64,000 nucleotides of DNA from Paracoccus hibiscisoli (GCF_005048265.1 NZ_SUNH01000010.1:1-64000), one strand, 5' to 3'; shown: positions 17,086 through 26,786, counted from the first letter of the stretch. Program-made: numbers and translations. The notes: generated from the sequence alone by a model not told the origin.

Positions 17086-17861
17086 GGGGTGTGGCGCTGG
17101 TCACCGGCGCGGCCCGCCGCCTTGGCCGCGCCATGGCGCTGGAACTGGCGGGACGCGGCCATGACGTGGCCATCCATTACGCCGGTTCCGCCGATGAGGC
17201 CGAACAGACCGCCGCTGATGCCCGAGCCCTGGGCGTCGCGGCGCAGACCTTTCAGGCCGACCTGCTGGACCCGGAGGCGACCGCTGCGCTGATCCCGCAG
17301 GTGTCGGCGGCGATGGGGCCGTTGACGGTGCTGGTCAACAACGCCTCGATCTTTGACTATGACACGATCCGCAGCGCCACGATGGAGGGCTGGGACCGGC
17401 ATCTGGGCTCGAACCTGCGCGCACCGTTCCAGCTGATCCAAGCCTTTGCCGCCCAGGCCGCCAAGGCTGCGCCGGACGAGAACGGCGAACCGCAGGCCCG
17501 CTGTCTGGTCGTGAACATGGTCGATCAGCGCGTGCTGAAGCCCACGCCCGAATTCATGACCTATTCCTTGGCCAAGGCAGGGCTGTGGTCGCTGACCCGC
17601 ACCGCGGCGCAGGCCCTTGCCCCCGACATCCGCGTAAACGCCATCGGCCCCGGCCCGACCCTGCAGGGCGCCCGCCAAAGCGCCGCGCATTTTGCCGCCC
17701 AACGTGCCGCCACCGTGCTGGGGCGCGGCGCCGATGCGCGCGGCATCACCGACGCCCTGGGCTATCTGCTGGAGGCGCGGGGCGTCACCGGGCAGCTGAT
17801 CTGCGTCGATGGCGGACAGCATCTGGGATGGCGCACGCCCGACGTGCTGGGCCCGGAATAG
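17082..17861 (+). CDS. SDR-family oxidoreductase (pteridine-reductase-like)
   Basis: This is a 259-aa short-chain dehydrogenase/reductase. The NAD(P)-binding motif is TGAARRLGRAMA near the N-terminus, LVNNAS follows, and the active site Tyr-x-x-x-Lys is YSLAKAGL. The TGxxxRxG variant and the Arg pair (AARRLG) resemble pteridine reductases such as PTR1/FolM, which would fit the moaD/moaE genes nearby, but this is a weak inference. GTG 17082 overlaps the antiporter stop. A 300-bp gap separates it from uvrC. Confidence 0.9.
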   Translation: MRGVALVTGAARRLGRAMALELAGRGHDVAIHYAGSADEAEQTAADARALGVAAQTFQADLLDPEATAALIPQVSAAMGPLTVLVNNASIFDYDTIRSATMEGWDRHLGSNLRAPFQLIQAFAAQAAKAAPDENGEPQARCLVVNMVDQRVLKPTPEFMTYSLAKAGLWSLTRTAAQALAPDIRVNAIGPGPTLQGARQSAAHFAAQRAATVLGRGADARGITDALGYLLEARGVTGQLICVDGGQHLGWRTPDVLGPE

Positions 17862-18076
17862 GCCCGGATCGGGCCTGTTCGCCGATTTTGTCCACTTGAC
17901 CCCGCAGCAAAGTTCCAACCTGCAGATTCCGCATGGTTTTTCTGTCTGAATCTTGCGCGGATAAAACTTTCCCAACGAAAACAAAGCCCTTCCGATCTGC
18001 CTAAAATCCGGGCAGGTTCACTAAACTGTAACGATTGCTGGCCCCGCAGGGTCATCCTCACAGGCCGCCCACAGAA

Positions 18077-18085
18077 TTATCCACA
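18077..18085 (+). promoter_or_regulatory. Perfect DnaA-box sequence upstream of uvrC
   Basis: TTATCCACA, the E. coli consensus DnaA box, lies 77 bp before uvrC in the 300-bp intergenic region 17862-18161, which is AT-richer than its surroundings. A single box is compatible with DnaA-dependent transcription control rather than an origin. No cluster of boxes or AT-rich unwinding element was seen. Confidence 0.45.
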
Positions 18086-18161
18086 GATTCCGTGGAAAGC
18101 TTAACGGTTGCACTTGGGGTCCGGAACTTGCAGCGGGGCCCAGAATCACCAAGTTGACGTC

Positions 18162-20012
18162 ATGACCCAGAAAACCGGCCACGCCCTGATTCAGGATTAC
18201 CTTCGCACGCTGGACAGCAGCCCCGGCGTCTATCGCATGCTGGATGCACAGCAGGCGGTCCTCTATGTCGGCAAGGCGCGCGACCTGCGGGCGCGGGTGT
18301 CGAACTATGCCCGGCCGTCGGGCCATTCGGGGCGCATCGCGCGGATGATCCGCGAGACGGCCTCGATGATGTTCCTGACCACCAATACCGAGACCGAGGC
18401 GCTGCTGCTTGAACAGAACCTGATCAAGCAGCTGAAGCCGCGCTACAACGTGCTGCTGCGCGACGACAAGTCGTTCCCGAACATCCTGGTGGCCAAGTCC
18501 CACGATTATCCCCAGATCAAGAAGCATCGCGGCGCCAAGACGGAAAAGGGCGATTACTATGGCCCCTTTGCCAGCGCAGGGGCGGTGAACCGCACCCTGA
18601 CCCAGCTGCAGCGGGTGTTCCTGCTGAGGAACTGCACCGACAGCGTCTTTGAGTCCCGCACCCGCCCCTGCCTGCTGTTCCAGATCAAGCGGTGCAGCGC
18701 GCCCTGCGTCGGCCGGATCAGCGCGCCGGACTATACCGCGCTGGTCAACGACGCGGAACGCTTCCTGCAGGGCAAGACCACGACCATCCAGTCCGACCTG
18801 GCGGCCGAGATGGCACAGGCGGCCGAGAACATGGAATACGAACGCGCCGCCGCCTTGCGCGACCGGATCAAGGCGCTGACCGCCGTGCAGTCGGTGCAGG
18901 CCATCAACCCCAAGGGCGTGGCCGAGGCCGACATCGTGGCGCTGCACATGGACAGCGGGCAGGCCTGCGTTCAGGTGTTCTTCATCCGCGGCAATCAAAG
19001 CTGGGGAAACCGCGATTTCTACCCGCGCCTTGGCGGGGCCGAGAGCCCGGACGAGGTGATGCAGGCGTTCCTGATGCAGTTCTATGACAACACCCCGCCG
19101 CCGCGCCAGATCCTGCTGTCCCACCCGCCCGAGGACCCCGACCTGACCGCCGAGGTTCTGTCCGAACGCGCCCGGCGCAAGGTCGAGGTGGCCGTTCCCC
19201 TGCGCGGCGAGAAATCCGACCTGGTCACCAACGCCCTGCGCAATGCGCGCGAGAGCTTAGCGCGCCGCATGTCCGAAAGCGCGACCCAGCTGCGCCTGCT
19301 GGAAGGGCTGGCCGACGCGTTCGAACTGCCCGCCCCCCCGCGCCGGATCGAGGTCTATGACAACAGCCACATCATGGGCACCAACGCGGTGGGCGGCATG
19401 ATCGTGGCGGGGCCGGAGGGCTGGATCAAGAACCAGTACCGCAAGTTCAACATCAAGGGCACCGAGATCACCCCCGGCGACGATTTCGGCATGATGAAGG
19501 AGGTGCTGACCCGCCGCTTTGCCCGCCTGCTGAAGGACGATCCCGATCGCCAGACCGAGGCCTGGCCGGACCTTCTGCTGATCGACGGCGGCGCGGGGCA
19601 GGTGTCGGTCGTCCACGAGATCATGGCCGAGATGGGGGTCGAGGACATCCCCATGATCGGCGTCGCCAAGGGCCAGGACCGCGACCACGGCAAGGAGGAG
19701 TTCCACCGTCCCGGCCAGCGCCCCTTCGCGCTGCGCATGAACGACCCGGTCCTGTACTTTGTCCAGCGCCTGCGCGACGAGGCGCATCGGTGGGCCATCG
19801 GCACCCACCGCGCCAAGCGCGCGAAATCGCAGATGGCCAACCCCCTGGACGAGATCGCGGGCATCGGCGCCGCGCGCAAGCGCGCCCTGCTGCAGCATTT
19901 CGGCAGCGCCAAGGCCGTGGCGCGCGCCGGTCTGACGGATCTGCAGGCGGCGCCCGGGATATCAGCCGCGATGGCGCAGAAGGTGCATGACCACTTCAAC
20001 ACCCGTGACTGA
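18162..20012 (+). CDS. uvrC: Excinuclease ABC subunit C
   Basis: UvrC makes both incisions in nucleotide excision repair with UvrA and UvrB. The 616-aa protein shows the GIY-YIG nuclease domain ([20 protein letters not shown]), the UVR domain binding UvrB ([21 protein letters not shown]), the RNase-H-like second nuclease ([27 protein letters not shown]), and C-terminal tandem helix-hairpin-helix motifs ([19 protein letters not shown]). ATG 18162 starts [14 protein letters not shown]; an upstream frame extends into AT-rich intergenic DNA and is unlikely. It is followed by pgsA after 100 bp. Confidence 0.97.
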   Translation: MTQKTGHALIQDYLRTLDSSPGVYRMLDAQQAVLYVGKARDLRARVSNYARPSGHSGRIARMIRETASMMFLTTNTETEALLLEQNLIKQLKPRYNVLLRDDKSFPNILVAKSHDYPQIKKHRGAKTEKGDYYGPFASAGAVNRTLTQLQRVFLLRNCTDSVFESRTRPCLLFQIKRCSAPCVGRISAPDYTALVNDAERFLQGKTTTIQSDLAAEMAQAAENMEYERAAALRDRIKALTAVQSVQAINPKGVAEADIVALHMDSGQACVQVFFIRGNQSWGNRDFYPRLGGAESPDEVMQAFLMQFYDNTPPPRQILLSHPPEDPDLTAEVLSERARRKVEVAVPLRGEKSDLVTNALRNARESLARRMSESATQLRLLEGLADAFELPAPPRRIEVYDNSHIMGTNAVGGMIVAGPEGWIKNQYRKFNIKGTEITPGDDFGMMKEVLTRRFARLLKDDPDRQTEAWPDLLLIDGGAGQVSVVHEIMAEMGVEDIPMIGVAKGQDRDHGKEEFHRPGQRPFALRMNDPVLYFVQRLRDEAHRWAIGTHRAKRAKSQMANPLDEIAGIGAARKRALLQHFGSAKAVARAGLTDLQAAPGISAAMAQKVHDHFNTRD

Positions 20013-20111
20013 GCGGGGCCCCGGGCGCGGCGGCGGAAACCCGCGATCACGGCTGCGTCTGGGTGATGCTTGGGCCTTTCCAACCGCCGCGACAGGGACT
20101 AGCGTGCGGTC

Positions 20112-20744
20112 ATGCGCTGGACCCTTCCGAATATCCTGACCCTGATGCGTCTGCTGGCGGCCCCCGGGGTCCCGCTGATGTTTCTCTATTTCCACCGCCC
20201 CTGGGCCGATTGGGCGGCGCTGGCGCTGTTCCTGCTGGCGGCGATCACCGATTGGTTCGACGGCTATCTGGCCCGCGCCTGGAAGCAGGAGAGCCGGTTC
20301 GGCGCCGCAATGGACCCGATCGCCGACAAGGCGATGGTGGTGATCGCGCTGGTCGTGATCACCGGCTATTCTGGCATGAATCCCTGGCTGATCCTGCCCG
20401 TGACGATCATCCTGTTCCGCGAGGTCTTCGTGTCCGGCCTGCGCGAATACCTGGGCGACAAGTCGCGGATGCTGGCCGTCACCAACCTGGCCAAATGGAA
20501 GACGACGCTGCAGATGGTCGCCATCTCGGTGCTGTTCCTGGGCACGGGGCTGACCTATGTCGAACACGGCCTGGCCCCCCGCGTGGGCGAGACGGGGCTG
20601 GTCTGGTCGGTCAGCTGGGCCGCGCTGGCCACCCATACGGGCCTGACGCTGATCTGGATCGCCGCGGCGCTGACGGCCTGGACGGGGTGGGATTATTTCG
20701 TCAAGGCGCTACCCTATCTGAAGGAGCCCGGCCGTGACGGTTGA
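20112..20744 (+). CDS. pgsA: CDP-diacylglycerol–glycerol-3-phosphate phosphatidyltransferase
   Basis: PgsA makes phosphatidylglycerophosphate, the committed step to phosphatidylglycerol and cardiolipin, at the inner membrane. The 210-aa protein has the CDP-alcohol phosphotransferase signature DG-x2-AR-x8-G-x3-D-x3-D (DWFDGYLARAWKQESR then FGAAMDPIADKA) and about five membrane helices. It overlaps moaD by 11 bp, so the lipid gene and the molybdopterin genes share a transcript. Confidence 0.96.
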   Translation: MRWTLPNILTLMRLLAAPGVPLMFLYFHRPWADWAALALFLLAAITDWFDGYLARAWKQESRFGAAMDPIADKAMVVIALVVITGYSGMNPWLILPVTIILFREVFVSGLREYLGDKSRMLAVTNLAKWKTTLQMVAISVLFLGTGLTYVEHGLAPRVGETGLVWSVSWAALATHTGLTLIWIAAALTAWTGWDYFVKALPYLKEPGRDG

Positions 20745-20985
20745 GGTCCTGTATTTCGCCTGGATGCGCGAACGCGTCGGGCACCCGCGCGAGACGGTCC
20801 AGACCGACGCCGCCACGCCGCGCGCCCTGATCGCCGAACTGGCCGCCCTGTCCGAGGGGCATGCGGCGGCCTTTGCCGACGGCGCTGTCGTGCGCTGCGC
20901 GGTCGACCAGGTGCTGACCGATCTGGACGCCCCCCTCGGACAGCCGCGCGAGGTCGCGTTCTTTCCTCCGATGACGGGCGGCTGA
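20734..20985 (+). CDS. moaD: Molybdopterin synthase sulfur-carrier subunit
   Basis: This is an 83-aa ubiquitin-like sulfur carrier ending in the required diglycine (PPMTGG), whose C-terminus is thiocarboxylated and donates sulfur to precursor Z. It starts at GTG 20734 inside the end of pgsA and its stop overlaps the moaE start (TGATG), giving direct coupling with its partner subunit. Confidence 0.95.
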   Translation: MTVEVLYFAWMRERVGHPRETVQTDAATPRALIAELAALSEGHAAAFADGAVVRCAVDQVLTDLDAPLGQPREVAFFPPMTGG

Positions 20986-21419
20986 TGGTCGCGCGCGTCC
21001 AGGCCCTACCGTTCGATCTGTCCGCCGAGATGGCGGGCTTTGGCGTGGGGGCTGGGGCGGTCGTGACCTTTACCGGCGTCGTGCGCGACGATGGCGGCGA
21101 TCTGGCCGCGCTGGAGATCGAGCATTACCCCGGCATGACCGAGGCGGCGCTGCGCGATCACGGCCTGACCGCCGCCGCCCGATTCGGGCTGAGCGACTGG
21201 CGGATCGTCCACCGCTTTGGCCGCATCCCGGTGGGCGGGCCGATCATGATGGTCGCCACCGCCGCCCGTCACCGCCGCTCGGCCTTTGACGGCGCCGATT
21301 TCCTGATGGACTGGCTGAAATCGCGCGCGCCCTTCTGGAAACGAGAGATCGCGCGGGACGGCAGCGCGTCATGGGTTGCGGCGCGTGCGGCGGATGAGGA
21401 CGCGCTGTCGCGATGGTAG
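20985..21419 (+). CDS. moaE: Molybdopterin synthase catalytic subunit
   Basis: MoaE (144 aa) converts cyclic pyranopterin monophosphate to molybdopterin with MoaD. Family signatures include TFTGVVRDD near residue 28, EIEHYPGM, RIVHRFGRIPVG, and the late FLMDWLKSRAPFWKRE with the catalytic Lys. It is translated from the ATG that overlaps the moaD stop. The C-terminal ALSRW tail is short. The host therefore makes Mo-enzymes. Confidence 0.95.
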   Translation: MVARVQALPFDLSAEMAGFGVGAGAVVTFTGVVRDDGGDLAALEIEHYPGMTEAALRDHGLTAAARFGLSDWRIVHRFGRIPVGGPIMMVATAARHRRSAFDGADFLMDWLKSRAPFWKREIARDGSASWVAARAADEDALSRW

Positions 21420-21453
21420 GCGCGGGTTCCGCCCCCTTGTCCGGCTGCGCCCC

Positions 21454-21960
21454 GTGATCCGGCCCGATCTGCGCGCCCTCCTGGTGCGGCATGCGGAAAC
21501 GATGATCTTTGTCGGGCTGACGCTGGCGGGTCTGTGGGTGGCCTTCAAAGGCGGCTGGTTCTGGGCGGTGATCGGCGGCGGCGCGGCCCTGGTCGCGGGC
21601 AGCCTGGCGCTTGGGGCGATCCGCCGCACGCCGTTCCGCCGCCCCGTCGCGGCCCCCGGCGTCGTCGAGGTGGTCGAGGGCGCGATCCGCTATTACGGCG
21701 CGACCGAGATGGGCGGAGAGATGCCCCTGCGCGATCTGGCCGAGATCCGGCTGCTGCGCCTGGATGGCCGCGCGCATTGGCGGCTGCGCAGCCTGGGGGG
21801 CGAGGCGCTGCTGGTTCCCGCCGATGCGGCGGGGGCGGGCGCGCTGGCCGATGCCTTCACCGCGCTGCCGGGTCTGGACATGGGCGCGGTGTCCGCGGCG
21901 CTGGCGCAGATCGCCCGGCAGGGCGATGCGATGCGCACCGTTTGGCGGAGGCCGGGCTGA
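21454..21960 (+). CDS. Conserved hypothetical membrane protein (168 aa)
   Basis: I do not recognise a named domain. Residues about 15-50 form two adjacent hydrophobic segments (MIFVGLTLAGLWVAFKGGWF, AVIGGGAALVAGSLAL). The remaining 110 residues are a soluble strand-rich domain (GVVEVVEGAIRYYGATEMGG) that might be a PH-like fold. GTG 21454 is the start that directly precedes the first helix; a longer frame overlaps moaE. It follows moaE by 34 bp and is probably co-transcribed. Confidence 0.75.
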   Translation: MIRPDLRALLVRHAETMIFVGLTLAGLWVAFKGGWFWAVIGGGAALVAGSLALGAIRRTPFRRPVAAPGVVEVVEGAIRYYGATEMGGEMPLRDLAEIRLLRLDGRAHWRLRSLGGEALLVPADAAGAGALADAFTALPGLDMGAVSAALAQIARQGDAMRTVWRRPG

Positions 21961-22031
21961 GGCGGCTTGACTTGGCCCGCCCGCGTTGCCACCTGTGGCC
22001 GACCGGAAACCCTTGAAAGGCCTCATCGTCC

Positions 22032-23402
22032 ATGTCCATTCCCCAGCAGGGCGGAGGCCCCATCGAACATCGCGACCAGCTGGCCGCCTATATCGCCAGC
22101 GGTGAAAAGCCCAAGGATGCCTGGCGCATCGGCGTCGAGCACGAGAAATTCGGCTATGACGACGCGCAGAAGATGCCGCTGCCTTACGAAGGTCCGGTGT
22201 CCATCACGGCCATGCTGGAGGGACTGCGCGACCGCTTCAACTGGACCCCGGTGCTGGAGGCGGGCAAGCTGATCGGGCTGGAGCGCGACGGCGCGAATGT
22301 CAGCCTTGAGCCCGGCGGCCAGCTGGAGTTGTCCGGCGCGCCGCTGGAGACGATTCACCAGACCTGCGACGAGGTGAACGGCCACCTGGCCGAGGTCGAG
22401 GCCGTGGCTGCCGATATCGGCGCGGGGTTCATCGGGCTGGGTGCCGCGCCCATCTGGGGCGCGGGCGACATGCCGATGATGCCCAAGGGGCGCTATCGGC
22501 TGATGACCGATTACATGGGCCGCGTGGGCACGTTGGGCACGCAGATGATGTACCGGACCTGCACCGTGCAGGTGAACCTGGATTTCGCCTCCGAAGCCGA
22601 CATGGTCCAGAAGATGCGTGTCGCGCTGGCGCTGCAGCCGGTGGCGACCGCGCTGTTCGCCAATTCGCCGTTTCTGGACAACAAGCCCAACGGCATGAAA
22701 TCCTGGCGCGCGCATATCTGGCAGAACCTGGATGCCGCGCGGACCGGCATGCTGCCCTTCGTCTTTGAGGAGGGCTTCGGCTATGAGGCCTGGGTCGATT
22801 ACGTTTTGGACGTGCCGATGTATTTCGTCTATCGCGACGGAAAATATATCGACGCCCTGGGCCAGAGTTTCCGGGATTTCCTGAAGGGCCAGCTGCCGGC
22901 GCTGCCGGGCGAGGTGCCGACCCTGTCGGACTGGGCGGACCACATGACCACCGTGTTCCCCGAGGCCCGCGTCAAGAAATACATCGAGATGCGCGGCGCC
23001 GATGGCGGCCCGTGGCGGCGTCTGTGCGCGCTGCCGGCGCTGTGGGTCGGGCTGACCTATGACCAGGGGGCGCTGGATGCCGCGACCGACCTGATCAACG
23101 GCTGGGACGCCGAGACGCGCGAGGCGCTGCGCGTGGCCGCGGGCCGCGACGGGCTGCAGGCAGAGGCGGGTGGCGTGAAGATGCACGATCTGGCCCGCGA
23201 GGTTCTGGCCATCGCCGAGGGCGGTCTGAAGGCCCGCGCCCGGTCCGGCAATGAAGGGTTGGTCCCCGACGAGACGCATTTCCTGAACGCGCTGAAGGAG
23301 AGCGTCGACAGCGGCAAGGTCCCCGCCGACGAGCTGCTGGAGAAATATCGTGGCGCATGGGGTGGCGATCTGACGCGGATCTACGACGAATATTCCTACT
23401 GA
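22032..23402 (+). CDS. gshA: Glutamate–cysteine ligase (plant/alphaproteobacterial type)
   Basis: This enzyme makes gamma-glutamylcysteine, the first step to glutathione. The 456-aa length and sequences such as WRIGVEHEKFGY, SLEPGGQLELSGAPLETIH and MMYRTCTVQVNLDF are those of the plant-type GCS2 group found in alphaproteobacteria. GAAAGG precedes the ATG. A strong GC-rich hairpin (23428-23451) stands 25 bp after the stop and probably terminates transcription. Confidence 0.96.
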   Translation: MSIPQQGGGPIEHRDQLAAYIASGEKPKDAWRIGVEHEKFGYDDAQKMPLPYEGPVSITAMLEGLRDRFNWTPVLEAGKLIGLERDGANVSLEPGGQLELSGAPLETIHQTCDEVNGHLAEVEAVAADIGAGFIGLGAAPIWGAGDMPMMPKGRYRLMTDYMGRVGTLGTQMMYRTCTVQVNLDFASEADMVQKMRVALALQPVATALFANSPFLDNKPNGMKSWRAHIWQNLDAARTGMLPFVFEEGFGYEAWVDYVLDVPMYFVYRDGKYIDALGQSFRDFLKGQLPALPGEVPTLSDWADHMTTVFPEARVKKYIEMRGADGGPWRRLCALPALWVGLTYDQGALDAATDLINGWDAETREALRVAAGRDGLQAEAGGVKMHDLAREVLAIAEGGLKARARSGNEGLVPDETHFLNALKESVDSGKVPADELLEKYRGAWGGDLTRIYDEYSY

Positions 23403-23407
23403 GCGCC

Positions 23408-23458
23408 GGGTTGCGTCCCGCGACGTGCCGGGGGGACTGCCGTCCCCCCGGACCCCCC
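23408..23458 (+). repeat. Intergenic hairpin repeat, family A, copy 1
   Basis: The copy begins TTGCGTCCCGCGACG, then CCGGGGGGA and TCCCCCCGG form a hairpin with a 6-nt loop, followed by ACCCCCC. The same order recurs at 42856, 48315 and 59606. It lies immediately after gshA. Confidence 0.85.
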
Positions 23459-23587
23459 TACCCACCGCCTGCCGCCGACCTGTCCGCGACCGTGATGCAC
23501 GCGAGTGTGAGCGGGTGGCCTGCGGCGGTGACTTGAACTGGCCCGCCTGCGGTGGCACCCCCGTCGCAAAACCGGTGGGGGCATGTG

Positions 23588-23971
23588 ATGCGTGGTGATG
23601 TGATGCAATGGATGGGGCGGCTGGTCGCGGTCGTCTTTGGCCTGGGGGTTCTGGCGCTGATCGGGGCGGTCGTCGTGCTGATCCGGCAGGCCGAGGGCGT
23701 GCCGCCGATGCCGGTGTTCCTGGGCCTGCTGGGGATGACGGTGCTGATCCTGCTGGCGGGGGCGTGCCTGGCGCTGATCTCGATCGCGGTATCGGCGCGG
23801 CGCGGGGTCGAGGCGCTGCGCGGCATGGGCGGCGCAGCCCCCATGGCCGTCGCCGAGGAGGAGGCCGAGCCCGAGATGCAGGGGCCGCCGTTCACGTCCA
23901 CGGGGCTGGCTGAGGCCATCGCCCCGCCGCGCCCCCCTCGGCCCGGGCGGGTGCTGGTGGCCGAGCGCTGA
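23588..23971 (+). CDS. Hypothetical membrane protein (127 aa)
   Basis: This is a short protein with two transmembrane helices (LVAVVFGLGVLALIGAVVVL and VFLGLLGMTVLILLAGACLA) and a soluble Ala/Pro/Glu-rich tail (PPRPPRPGRVLVAER). I do not recognise a family. ATG 23588 has GTGGGGG upstream; an internal ATG at 23603 is also possible. It converges on plsY with only 3 bp between the stops. Confidence 0.7.
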   Translation: MRGDVMQWMGRLVAVVFGLGVLALIGAVVVLIRQAEGVPPMPVFLGLLGMTVLILLAGACLALISIAVSARRGVEALRGMGGAAPMAVAEEEAEPEMQGPPFTSTGLAEAIAPPRPPRPGRVLVAER

Positions 23972-23974
23972 GGG

Positions 23975-24550
23975 CTATTTCCGGCCGATCCGGGGTTCCG
24001 TCCCGGCCAGCAGGCGGCGGATGTTGGCGTGGTGGCGGATGACGATCAGCACCGCCATGAAGGCCGCCGCCGCCGCGATGTCCGGGCGTCCCAGCCCCCA
24101 GGCAAAGGCCGGGGCCAGTGCCGCCGCCAACAGCGCGCTGAGGCTGCTGATGCGGGTGACCGCCGCCGTCACCGCCCAGGTGGCGCAGGCGATCAGGCCC
24201 ACGGGCCAGCACAGCGCGATCAGCGTGCCGAGGAAGGTGGCGACCCCTTTGCCGCCCTTGAACCGCAGCCAGATCGGAAAGCAATGGCCCAGAAAGGCCG
24301 CCGCACCGGCCATTTCGGCGGCGGTCTCGCCGCCGAAATGGCGGGCCAGCAGAACGGCGATGGCGCCCTTGCCACTGTCCAGCAGCAGGGTCGCCAGGGC
24401 CGCGCCCTTGTTGCCCGTCCGCAGCACGTTGGTCGCGCCGATATTGCCGGACCCGATCTGGCGCAGATCGCCCAGGCCCAGGGCGCGGGTGATGACCAGC
24501 CCGAAGGGGACGGACCCCAGAAGATAGCCGAAGATCGCCCAGAAGATCAT
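23975..24550 (-). CDS. plsY: Glycerol-3-phosphate acyltransferase PlsY
   Basis: PlsY transfers the acyl group from acyl-phosphate to glycerol-3-phosphate in phospholipid synthesis. The 191-aa membrane protein starts with LLGSVPFGLVITRALG and contains GSGNIGATNVLRTGNKG, LLDSGKGAIAVLLA and FKGGKGVATFLG, the three cytoplasmic PlsY motifs. Its ATG overlaps the end of the pyrC-like gene by 4 bp, linking pyrimidine and lipid genes in one operon. Confidence 0.96.
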   Translation of the reverse strand: MIFWAIFGYLLGSVPFGLVITRALGLGDLRQIGSGNIGATNVLRTGNKGAALATLLLDSGKGAIAVLLARHFGGETAAEMAGAAAFLGHCFPIWLRFKGGKGVATFLGTLIALCWPVGLIACATWAVTAAVTRISSLSALLAAALAPAFAWGLGRPDIAAAAAFMAVLIVIRHHANIRRLLAGTEPRIGRK

Positions 24551-25827
24551 GCGTGGTCTCCGAAAACGGGGGTGCCTGCGACCCAGGTGCCGATCACGCG
24601 CCCCTGCATCCGCGCGCCGTCAAAGGGGGTGTTCTTGGATTTCGACAGCAGCGCAAAGCGGTCCAGCACGAAGGGCGCATCGGGGTCGAACAGCACCAGA
24701 TCGGCGGGCGCGCCGTCCGACAGCCGCCCTGCGGGCAGGCGCAGGCGGCGCGCCGGGTTCAGCGCCATGGCGCGGAACAGCTGCGGCAGGGTCAGGCCGC
24801 CTTGGTGATAGAGGCGCAGCGCGGCGGGCAGCAGGGTCTGCACGCCGACCGCGCCAGGGGCTGCAGCCTCGAAGGGCAGACGTTTCGATTCCTCGTCCTG
24901 GGGGGTGTGAAAGCTGGCGATGGTGTCGATCAGGCCCTGGGCCACGGCATCGACCATCGACAGGCGGTCATCCTCGGACCGCAGGGGCGGGGTGAAGCGG
25001 AAAAAGGTCCGGTAATCGCCCACGTCGAATTCGTTCAGCGTCAGGTGGTGGATCGAGATGCCCGCGCTGACGTCCAGCCCCGCATCGCGCGCCCGCGCCA
25101 GCGCCGGCAGGCTGGCCGCCACGGTGATCTGGTCGGCGTGATAGCGCCCGCGCGTCATCGCGACCAGCGCCAGGTCGCGGTCCAGGCCCATCACCTCGGC
25201 CATGGGGGACACGGCGGGGATGCCATAGAGGGAGGCGAACTTGCCGCTGGTGGCCGCCGCCCCGTGGGACAGGGACGGGTCCTGCGGATGGCCCATGATC
25301 AGCGCGTCCAGACCCCGCGCATAGGTCATGCAGCGGCCCAGCAGCTTGGTGTCGCGCACCACGCGCACGCCGTCGGTGAATGCCACCGCGCCCAGATCGG
25401 TCAGAAAGCCGATCTCGGTCATCTCGCGGCCCTCGCGGGATTTGGTGAGCGCCGCCATGTGGCGGATGTTCACGGGCGCGTCGCTGGCGCGGCGGGCGAC
25501 GAATTCCAGCGCCTCGGGGGTGTCGATGGGGGGCGTGGTGTCGGGGCGCGCGATGATCGTGGTGACGCCGCCCGCCGCCGCCGCACGGCCCGCGCTGCGA
25601 AAGCTTTCCTTGTGACGTTCGCCCGGCTCGCCGATCTTGACGCCCCAGTCGATCAGGCCGGGCGCCAGCGCGCGGCCGCGACAGTCGATGACGGTGGCAC
25701 CCTCGGGGCTGGGTTCCTCGGGCGCGCCGCGTCCGGCGATCAGGCCATCCGTCACGCGAAGGCTGCCAAGGTCGTCGGTCTGGGCTTCGGGGTCGATCAG
25801 GCGGGCGTTGCGGAAGATCAGGTCCAT
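24547..25827 (-). CDS. pyrC: Dihydroorotase-like protein lacking the metal site (PyrC')
   Basis: The 426-aa protein has the amidohydrolase layout of class I dihydroorotase, but key ligands are changed. The strand-1 HxH after PGLID is G62-V-K64 (LIDWGVKIGEPGERHKE), and the usual TDHAP near residue 305 is SFHTPQ. GHPQDPSLS and ISIHHLTLNE keep only part of the other motifs. It is probably catalytically inactive, like the pyrC' product that Pseudomonas uses as a structural partner of aspartate transcarbamoylase. The ATG overlaps the pyrB stop (TGATG), which supports a complex with PyrB. Existing annotation pipelines would call it pyrC. Confidence 0.88.
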   Translation of the reverse strand: MDLIFRNARLIDPEAQTDDLGSLRVTDGLIAGRGAPEEPSPEGATVIDCRGRALAPGLIDWGVKIGEPGERHKESFRSAGRAAAAGGVTTIIARPDTTPPIDTPEALEFVARRASDAPVNIRHMAALTKSREGREMTEIGFLTDLGAVAFTDGVRVVRDTKLLGRCMTYARGLDALIMGHPQDPSLSHGAAATSGKFASLYGIPAVSPMAEVMGLDRDLALVAMTRGRYHADQITVAASLPALARARDAGLDVSAGISIHHLTLNEFDVGDYRTFFRFTPPLRSEDDRLSMVDAVAQGLIDTIASFHTPQDEESKRLPFEAAAPGAVGVQTLLPAALRLYHQGGLTLPQLFRAMALNPARRLRLPAGRLSDGAPADLVLFDPDAPFVLDRFALLSKSKNTPFDGARMQGRVIGTWVAGTPVFGDHA

Positions 25828-26786
25828 CACGGCTCTCCGACGGCGGTGCGGCCACGGCTGGCGCGCAGGTTGCGGGCCAGCAGGTCCAGGGCGGCCATGC
25901 GGACGGCGACGCCCATCTCGACCTGGTCCTGGATGACGCTGCGGTTGATGTCATCGGCGAGGGTGCCGTCGATCTCGACGCCGCGATTCATCGGGCCGGG
26001 ATGCATGACGATCGCGTCGGGCGCGGCCAGGGCCAGCTTTTCCGCGTCCAGGCCAAAGCGATGGAAATACTCGCGTTCGGACGGGATGAAGCCGCCATCC
26101 ATCCGCTCCTTCTGCAGGCGCAGCATCATGACGACATCGGCACCGCGCAGGCCCTCGCGCATGTCCTCATACAGCTCGACCCCCATATCCGCCACGCCTG
26201 CGGGCATCAGGGTGGCGGGGCCGATCAGGCGGATGCGGTTCTCCATCTTGCCCAGCAGGATCAGGTTCGACCGGGCCACGCGGGAATGCGCGATGTCGCC
26301 GCAGATGGCGATGGTCAGGCGCTGCAGCCGCCCCTTGGCGCGGCGGATGGTCAGCGCATCCAGCAGGGCCTGCGTCGGATGTTCGTGCCGCCCGTCGCCC
26401 GCATTGATGACGGCGCAGTTCACCTTTTCCGCCAGCAGGTTCACCGCGCCGGAATGGGGGTGCCGCACGACCAGCAGGTCGGGCTGCATCGCGTTCAGCG
26501 TCAGGGCGGTGTCGATCAGCGTCTCGCCCTTCTTCACGGACGATTGCGCGACGGCCATGTTCATCACGTCGGCCCCCAATCGCTTGCCAGCCAGCTCAAA
26601 GCTGGCCTGGGTGCGGGTCGAGTTCTCGAAGAACATGTTGATCTGGGTCATGCCCGCCAGCGCGTCGGAATGTTTCACCGTGCGGCGGTTCAGGGCCGCG
26701 TATTCCTCGGCCAGGTCCAGCAGCGACACGATCTCGTCGGGCTTGAGATGGTCGATGCCCAGAAGGTGGCGGGCGCGAAAGCTCAT
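25827..26786 (-). CDS. pyrB: Aspartate carbamoyltransferase catalytic subunit
   Basis: PyrB condenses carbamoyl phosphate and aspartate in pyrimidine synthesis. In this 319-aa protein the carbamoyl-phosphate loop is [13 protein letters not shown], followed by the moving loop SSVKKGETL, the HPTQALLD helix, and the aspartate-binding [10 protein letters not shown] and [12 protein letters not shown] start at ATG 26786 ([14 protein letters not shown]). The stop overlaps the pyrC' start. No regulatory subunit pyrI is present, consistent with a PyrB/PyrC' dodecamer. Confidence 0.97.
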   Translation of the reverse strand: MSFRARHLLGIDHLKPDEIVSLLDLAEEYAALNRRTVKHSDALAGMTQINMFFENSTRTQASFELAGKRLGADVMNMAVAQSSVKKGETLIDTALTLNAMQPDLLVVRHPHSGAVNLLAEKVNCAVINAGDGRHEHPTQALLDALTIRRAKGRLQRLTIAICGDIAHSRVARSNLILLGKMENRIRLIGPATLMPAGVADMGVELYEDMREGLRGADVVMMLRLQKERMDGGFIPSEREYFHRFGLDAEKLALAAPDAIVMHPGPMNRGVEIDGTLADDINRSVIQDQVEMGVAVRMAALDLLARNLRASRGRTAVGEP

